IMG/VR virus record: IMGVR_UViG_3300022602_001973
Span: 1 to 33,371 of that record
DNA: 33,371 bases
Reading direction: 5' to 3' (one strand)
Source: a virus
Under the pieces are notes generated by a model. It was not told where the DNA came from, made no database searches, and saw only the letters and a program-made list of their open reading frames with translations. This document shows positions 29,088 to 33,371 of this stretch, in pieces (the stretch's first letter is position 1; each line of letters starts with the position of its first letter). A program made the translations under genes and the position numbers.

Positions 29088-29822
29088 ATGCTAAAAATAA
29101 AAAATCTAAACATAAAATCAGCAGACAATGAAATACTTAAAGATGTTAACCTAGAAGTCAAGCCCGGAGAAGTCCACGTAGTTCTTGGCCCCACTGGTAG
29201 CGGAAAAAGTGGATTAGTCATGGCACTGGCGGGGTTACCATTTGTAGATGTAGATTCCGGTTCCATTACATTTAAATCTAAAAGTCTTCTAAAACAATCA
29301 ATACAAGAAAGAAGCCTAAACGGGCTTGTATCTGTCTTTCAGCATCCTGTAGAAATACCAAATACTACAAACTGGGATCTGTTTTGTAACATACTAAAAC
29401 TAAGAAAAGACAAAAGGGATCCGCAGGATCTAAAAGAATTATATAATGAAACAGCGGAGAGCCTAGGATTAGATAAAAATCACGGCAGTACACCCGCCGA
29501 CAGCGACGGTATGACTCACTCCGAGGCCATACGCAACGAATTACTAATCAGCTTCTTACTCGATCCTAATCTACTGATTGTAGACGACATCGATGAAAAA
29601 TTAGATGCAGAAGATAAACTTGCAGTAGCGTTAAATATAAAAAACTTCATTCATACTAAACGTAGAGCCGGAATTATCTTTAGTAAAGATAAACAGGTAT
29701 TAGAGTTAATAGAACCGACACACGTTCATATTATGGCGAAGGGACAACTTGCGCTGTCTGGCAATATTGATATTTTAAAAAGGATTGAAGAAGATGGGCA
29801 TCCAGAGCTTTCTACAAGCTGA
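29088..29822 (+). CDS. SufC-like ABC ATPase with degraded catalytic motifs
   Basis: 244 residues alignable end to end with SufC (LKIKNLNI..., PGEVHVVLGPTGSGKS, FQHPVEIP, VHIMAKGQLALSG). Key ABC positions differ: the Walker A threonine is Gly (GKSG, 39-42), the signature SGGE is THSE (143-146), the Walker B catalytic Glu is Asp (VDD, 165-167), the D-loop SGLD is EKLD, and the switch His is Lys (FSK, 198-200). ATP binding may remain, but normal hydrolysis is doubtful. SufC normally energises the SufBCD scaffold for Fe-S cluster assembly. It is coupled by a 29-base overlap to the SufB/D-like gene. Leaderless start. Confidence 0.85.
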   Translation: MLKIKNLNIKSADNEILKDVNLEVKPGEVHVVLGPTGSGKSGLVMALAGLPFVDVDSGSITFKSKSLLKQSIQERSLNGLVSVFQHPVEIPNTTNWDLFCNILKLRKDKRDPQDLKELYNETAESLGLDKNHGSTPADSDGMTHSEAIRNELLISFLLDPNLLIVDDIDEKLDAEDKLAVALNIKNFIHTKRRAGIIFSKDKQVLELIEPTHVHIMAKGQLALSGNIDILKRIEEDGHPELSTS

Positions 29823-30621
29823 AAAAGGCGATCCGGATTGGTTGTTTAGTCCTGATGAGTACTTTGGAAAACAATTTAAACTCAGCGAAGCTAATACAGT
29901 CGAATTAAAAGAGGGTAAAAAAGACCAGGTAGTATTGCGTCATACTCCTACAGAAAAGGGTCTTGTGGCTAAACATCTCAAGATAGATCTTCGAGATAAC
30001 AGCCAACTAGACTTGTTTGTATTAAATGATACCAATGCAAAATTGCAACAGGTATGTTTATATGACATACATCTGCGAGAAGGATCTACTCTTAATCTAG
30101 GAATATTTGTCAAGGGCGGAAAGTTTAATAAACACATATTTCAAATTGAGCTAGACGATGGTGCTAATTTTAGCAACTTTGGTTACATGAATAACAATGA
30201 TTCAGGTGATACTGAGGTTATTTTTAAAGTATTCCAAAAGGGCGCAGAGTCATTATGTACACAGTTAATAGCCGGTGAAGCTGGGCCTAATAGCCAAACT
30301 GTTTATCAAAGCATGGTACATATTGATGCGGGTGCAGAAGTAGTTGAGACTGGAATTGAGAATATCAATATAGTCACAGGTCCTAACGGCAAGTGCTATA
30401 GTCGGCCCGATGTTACAAGTGAAAACGAAAGTGCAAAAATACGTTACGGAAGCCAAACAGCTTTCATCGATGAAAGCATGATCCTGTATCTTAATAGCAA
30501 AGGGTTAGGTGATACTGAAGCCAGGAATCTTATTCTACAAGGCTTTAAAACCACTGTTTTTAATTTAATTCAAGGTGACGATCTTAAGACAGAAGTTGCG
30601 CAAATGTTTGAGTCTGACTGA
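29794..30621 (+). CDS. SufB/SufD-like protein
   Basis: 275 residues with a right-handed beta-helix-type middle (LKIDLRDNSQLDLFVLND, YDIHLREGSTLNLGIFVKGG, HIFQIELDDGANFSNFG) and a SufBD-like ending, FIDESMILYLNSKGLGDTEARNLILQGF. The Cys/His used for cluster assembly in SufB/SufD is not evident: the equivalent stretch reads KIRYGSQTAFID. It is shorter than host SufD (about 420). ATG 29794 is preferred over TTG 29785. It would pair with the SufC-like ATPase. Whether it builds clusters or modulates the host Suf scaffold is unknown. Confidence 0.75.
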   Translation: MGIQSFLQAEKGDPDWLFSPDEYFGKQFKLSEANTVELKEGKKDQVVLRHTPTEKGLVAKHLKIDLRDNSQLDLFVLNDTNAKLQQVCLYDIHLREGSTLNLGIFVKGGKFNKHIFQIELDDGANFSNFGYMNNNDSGDTEVIFKVFQKGAESLCTQLIAGEAGPNSQTVYQSMVHIDAGAEVVETGIENINIVTGPNGKCYSRPDVTSENESAKIRYGSQTAFIDESMILYLNSKGLGDTEARNLILQGFKTTVFNLIQGDDLKTEVAQMFESD

Positions 30622-30626
30622 CAATT

Positions 30627-30646
30627 AACAGTCGTTGGACTGTTTA
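30627..30646 (+). terminator. Terminator after the SOD-Suf cassette
   Basis: AACAGTC (30627-30633), GTTG loop, GACTGTT (30638-30644), followed by TATT. The stem begins six bases after the stop codon. Confidence 0.6.
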
Positions 30647-30649
30647 TTG

Positions 30650-30706
30650 GTAAATACCCTATAATACTATACACCTGAGAGAGGAGTGAAATTACTCCGA
30701 TAAATA
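30650..30706 (+). promoter_or_regulatory. Promoter/leader region of the large tail gene
   Basis: Three elements in order: GTAAATA (30650-30656), TATAAT (30660-30665, no good -35) and, after a GGAGT/ACTCC hairpin (30683-30687 with 30694-30698), ATAAATA (30700-30706). The two late-type motifs suit a virion gene. TAGGGA near 30715 is the likely Shine-Dalgarno. Confidence 0.5.
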
Positions 30707-30725
30707 TAGGATCGTAGGGAATAAA

Positions 30726-33371
30726 ATGCCAACAATTTCAACAGCCAGTCTGATTCAAACAATTAATTTAGGTGCCCAGTCCAACGACGGCACAGGTGAC
30801 GCAATACGCGATGCGTTTAATAAAGTCAATCAAAACTTTGCAACTATAGCCGGTGTATTAGGCGTCGGTTCAGGATTATATTTTACCAAACTAATAGATA
30901 CACCACATCTATTATCTCCCAATAAAGCAATCGTAACAGATGCATCTGGTCTAACACTTACTCAATTAAGTCTAGTAGGTTTAGGCGGTATACAGTTTAC
31001 TGCTGATCAAACAGCCAAGACCCTAACTGTAAACAGTACAATCACCAACATTGTTAAAGATCCAAACCCCGTTTTGGCTAACAATTTAAGTGCCAACTAT
31101 ACCTGGCGTGGTATTGACTTTGCAGATCCAGTTGATGATCAAGATCTTGCTACTAAAAAGTGGATCTACGACAATTTCTTAAATCGTGATAGTAACTATC
31201 AATCTATCACCAGTACCAACCCACAAACAGGTGCAAACTTTACAACCACAGTTGTAGAAGGTAGCACACTACGTCATAACATACAGTTAGTTCCTAGTGG
31301 AGCTAATACAAGCACAAATACTGGCAAGTACATTACAATTTACAATTCTACAGGTACTACATCCACTGTTGACATCAGTAGAGGGCAATGGTTACCTAGC
31401 CATTTAACTCGTAAGGATTATGTAGATACTAAAATATCTTTACAAGGTACTAATACTGTAGATCCTGCTACTGGTGCTATTAATACCGGTATGGGAACAA
31501 TGAGTGGTCCATTAGTATTGTTTCGTGATCCTGTTCAAACAGATCCCGACAATACTGCGGCTACTAAAGCCTATGTAGACCAAAACAGTCCTTTAAGTAA
31601 AATCAACTTTTACGTAAGCCTAAATGGTAACGATGCCAACTATGCAGTTCCTGCATACAAGAGAGGCCGTTCTTTAGCGTATGCATTCAGAACTATTAAT
31701 CAAGCCGCGCAGGCCGCTATTGCATCGCAGGCAGTTAGTGAAATTAAATTAGGACCGTACCAACGTTATATCACAACCAACAACTATCAAACCAATGTAC
31801 AAATTGAAAATACTTCTACAAGTTTGATACCTAATGCTATCAAAATTAATGTCACATACAACGGCGGTCTAGGTACTGATCCATTTATTGAACGTAGTAT
31901 TCGTCCTGGTATGTACCTACAAGGTGCTGATAGTAATGCGATGGCTGACATTCTAAACGTCAGTTTAACACAATCTAGTAACGTAGAAGAATATTACGAA
32001 GTTGCTTATGTAGATTATGCACAGACATTCAATAGTGCTATTACACCAAATCAATTAACCGGTGATGTTACATTTACCTTAATCAATTACAATATCGTTC
32101 CTATTCCAAATTTCTGGGTAGGTTACAAGTTCCAACTAGATCAAAACGTTGGTGGCCAAAGCGGTACTATTATTTCAGTTAGCAATTCTTATGATGCTAA
32201 TGGTAACGTATATGATACGTTTGTAGTTAGAATGGACTCTCCATTAACTAACTTGAATAGTATCAGCGGACAGTTCTGGCATGTATATTCTGGTTACTTT
32301 ATCCAAGGTGAAAATTTACGCTACGGACAACGCTATAACAAATTAGAAATTTCCTTGATCGTAGAATCGGGCGAGTACAACGAACAGTTCCCGATTCGTA
32401 TGGCAGACAACGTATCTTTACGTGGTGATGAATTCCGCCGTACAATTATTAAACCTGCGTATGTTAACGGAACAGCTAGAGCAAGTATTAGTACTTCTCC
32501 ATATGTCAACATGTGGTTCCGCCGTGATACACAAACTGACGGTTTGATTACTTGCGAAATTAGCACAGCAACAGACTATGCGTCAACACTAACAAGTGTT
32601 GCAGTTACTCCAGCTGGTATTACTAACGATCCTACAACAGGGGTAGTTACATTTACTCTTACAACAAGTTCGGCAGTTACAGTTCCTTCGAGCTGGCAGA
32701 AAAAGGTTTTTGCACAATATAATCCAGACGGTGTTACCTATGCCGCTATCGGTGAAATTACTTCAGTTAACCAAAACACTTTCTATGTTAACCTAGCTGA
32801 AAATTACAATAACCAACGAGCTATTGGTAGTACCGCAACTATCGCAAGCGGTAGCTGGCACGTATTTGATCCTATCAACTTTGGTTACCACTATCTACGT
32901 GATCCATCTAGACCAGCAAATTACTTAGCTAATCCAAACACTGGTGGTTTTGTTCATGCTTACAATATCATCCAAGGCAACTTGGAATTCTTGAAAGCTG
33001 AAATTTATGGTTATATTGATCAAAAATATTCAGGACAATTTGTTTTAGATCCTGTAAAATGCAAACGCGACATTGGCATCTTATTAAATGCATTATCATA
33101 CGATCTTAAGTTTGGCGATATCAATCAATCGATCAATGCCGCTGATTCTTATGTAAGCGATCCAAGCATTCTATCTACTTCATATTCTACTCTGTTACCT
33201 TTAACTGTAGATATGATCGGATATATTAATACTATCTTACAGAGCGTATTGATTAACTCAGCTCCTACTACAAGATATTCTGCGTTAACACAAACAACAT
33301 TTAGCTATAGCGCAGAAGGCAATAGTTTATTCACAGTACAAGACTTAACTTCTACAATGCAGGCTATTCTC
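30726..33371 (+). CDS. Large tail fibre/tailspike-type virion protein (partial, 3' end beyond window)
   Basis: 882 codons are open to the window edge with no stop. The N-terminal SNDGTGDAIRDAFNKVNQNF is a motif of T4-like tail and baseplate-attached proteins. DDQDLATKKWIYDNF and TAATKAYVDQN are the repeated ATKxYVD units of long tail fibres. FYVSLNGND...RSLAYAFRTINQAAQAA begins a pectate-lyase-like right-handed beta-helix. LDPVKCKRDIGILLNALSYD recalls repeats in T4-like cyanophage structural proteins. Expected role: adsorption, possibly with polysaccharide depolymerase activity, though catalytic residues cannot be assigned. Preceded by late-type promoter motifs. Confidence 0.85.
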   Translation, partial: MPTISTASLIQTINLGAQSNDGTGDAIRDAFNKVNQNFATIAGVLGVGSGLYFTKLIDTPHLLSPNKAIVTDASGLTLTQLSLVGLGGIQFTADQTAKTLTVNSTITNIVKDPNPVLANNLSANYTWRGIDFADPVDDQDLATKKWIYDNFLNRDSNYQSITSTNPQTGANFTTTVVEGSTLRHNIQLVPSGANTSTNTGKYITIYNSTGTTSTVDISRGQWLPSHLTRKDYVDTKISLQGTNTVDPATGAINTGMGTMSGPLVLFRDPVQTDPDNTAATKAYVDQNSPLSKINFYVSLNGNDANYAVPAYKRGRSLAYAFRTINQAAQAAIASQAVSEIKLGPYQRYITTNNYQTNVQIENTSTSLIPNAIKINVTYNGGLGTDPFIERSIRPGMYLQGADSNAMADILNVSLTQSSNVEEYYEVAYVDYAQTFNSAITPNQLTGDVTFTLINYNIVPIPNFWVGYKFQLDQNVGGQSGTIISVSNSYDANGNVYDTFVVRMDSPLTNLNSISGQFWHVYSGYFIQGENLRYGQRYNKLEISLIVESGEYNEQFPIRMADNVSLRGDEFRRTIIKPAYVNGTARASISTSPYVNMWFRRDTQTDGLITCEISTATDYASTLTSVAVTPAGITNDPTTGVVTFTLTTSSAVTVPSSWQKKVFAQYNPDGVTYAAIGEITSVNQNTFYVNLAENYNNQRAIGSTATIASGSWHVFDPINFGYHYLRDPSRPANYLANPNTGGFVHAYNIIQGNLEFLKAEIYGYIDQKYSGQFVLDPVKCKRDIGILLNALSYDLKFGDINQSINAADSYVSDPSILSTSYSTLLPLTVDMIGYINTILQSVLINSAPTTRYSALTQTTFSYSAEGNSLFTVQDLTSTMQAIL

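Noticed and set aside
1-33371. CRISPR arrays, insertion sequences, replication origin.
   Set aside because: No regularly spaced repeats, transposase genes, terminal inverted repeats or iteron clusters were noticed on reading.

Overview
This window looks like part of a large, tailed, T4-superfamily-like bacteriophage genome from an uncultured source. The evidence is very dense gene packing (ATGA and TAATG overlaps nearly everywhere), a scattered tRNA set, many small phage-type hypothetical genes, tail-fibre-type virion genes at 24138-25043 and from 30726 to the window edge, and two promoter classes. One class is sigma70-like (TTGACA / 17 bp / TATAAT). The other resembles T4 late promoters (TATAAATA or a close variant). 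All convincing genes are on the + strand except two (4161-4799 and 28063-28329). An LPS heptose epimerase homologue suggests a Gram-negative host, but this is inference. No integrase, transposase, CRISPR array or replication origin was recognised.

Layout. 1-3154: end of an upstream gene, terminator, then a strong promoter driving a small gene, an RF1-type release factor interrupted by an in-frame UGA, a metallophosphoesterase, a PTP-like phosphatase, two small proteins and a P-loop kinase. 3155-3707: tRNA-Leu(UAA), about 360 nt of non-coding, apparently structured RNA, and tRNA-Gly(UCC). 3729-8718: an acetyltransferase-like gene, three 2OG-Fe(II) oxygenases, an HldD-like epimerase, a parvulin, a DUF5672-type glycosyltransferase, tRNA-Thr(GGU), an anomalous tRNA-like RNA, tRNA-Thr(UGU) and tRNA-Arg(UCG). 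8815-14539: full-length DnaK, a zinc-metallopeptidase-like gene, a lipoprotein, a GT-A glycosyltransferase, a DUF3307-like membrane protein and small unknowns. 14575-24069: a DEDDh exonuclease followed by a long run of phage hypotheticals, an MBD4-like DNA glycosylase, a MazG-like pyrophosphohydrolase, an SGNH hydrolase and ClpP. 24138-28329: a tail-fibre protein, a two-TM membrane protein, QueD, a 5'(3')-deoxyribonucleotidase, an AbrB-like protein, UvdE, and a reverse-strand membrane protein with a histone-H1-like tail. 28512-33371: superoxide dismutase, a SufC-like ATPase with eroded motifs, a SufB/D-like protein, then a large tail protein running off the window.

How the genes may work together. 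DnaK, ClpP and parvulin form a phage-borne protein-folding and turnover set. MBD4-like glycosylase, UvdE, MazG-like enzyme, deoxyribonucleotidase and exonuclease handle DNA repair and nucleotide pools. QueD points to 7-deazaguanine chemistry. SOD with SufC/SufD-like proteins suggests an oxidative-stress or Fe-S theme. HldD and two glycosyltransferases suggest surface-sugar work.

The most unusual signals are: (1) the in-frame UGA in the RF1-like gene, exactly at a conserved Trp position; (2) five start codons placed at the predicted +1 of near-consensus promoters, implying a systematic leaderless-mRNA class; (3) a tRNA-like gene whose predicted +1 is its mature 5' end; (4) a pseudoknotted RNA candidate beside tRNA-Gly; and (5) a SOD-SufC-SufD cassette whose SufC has lost most ABC catalytic motifs.
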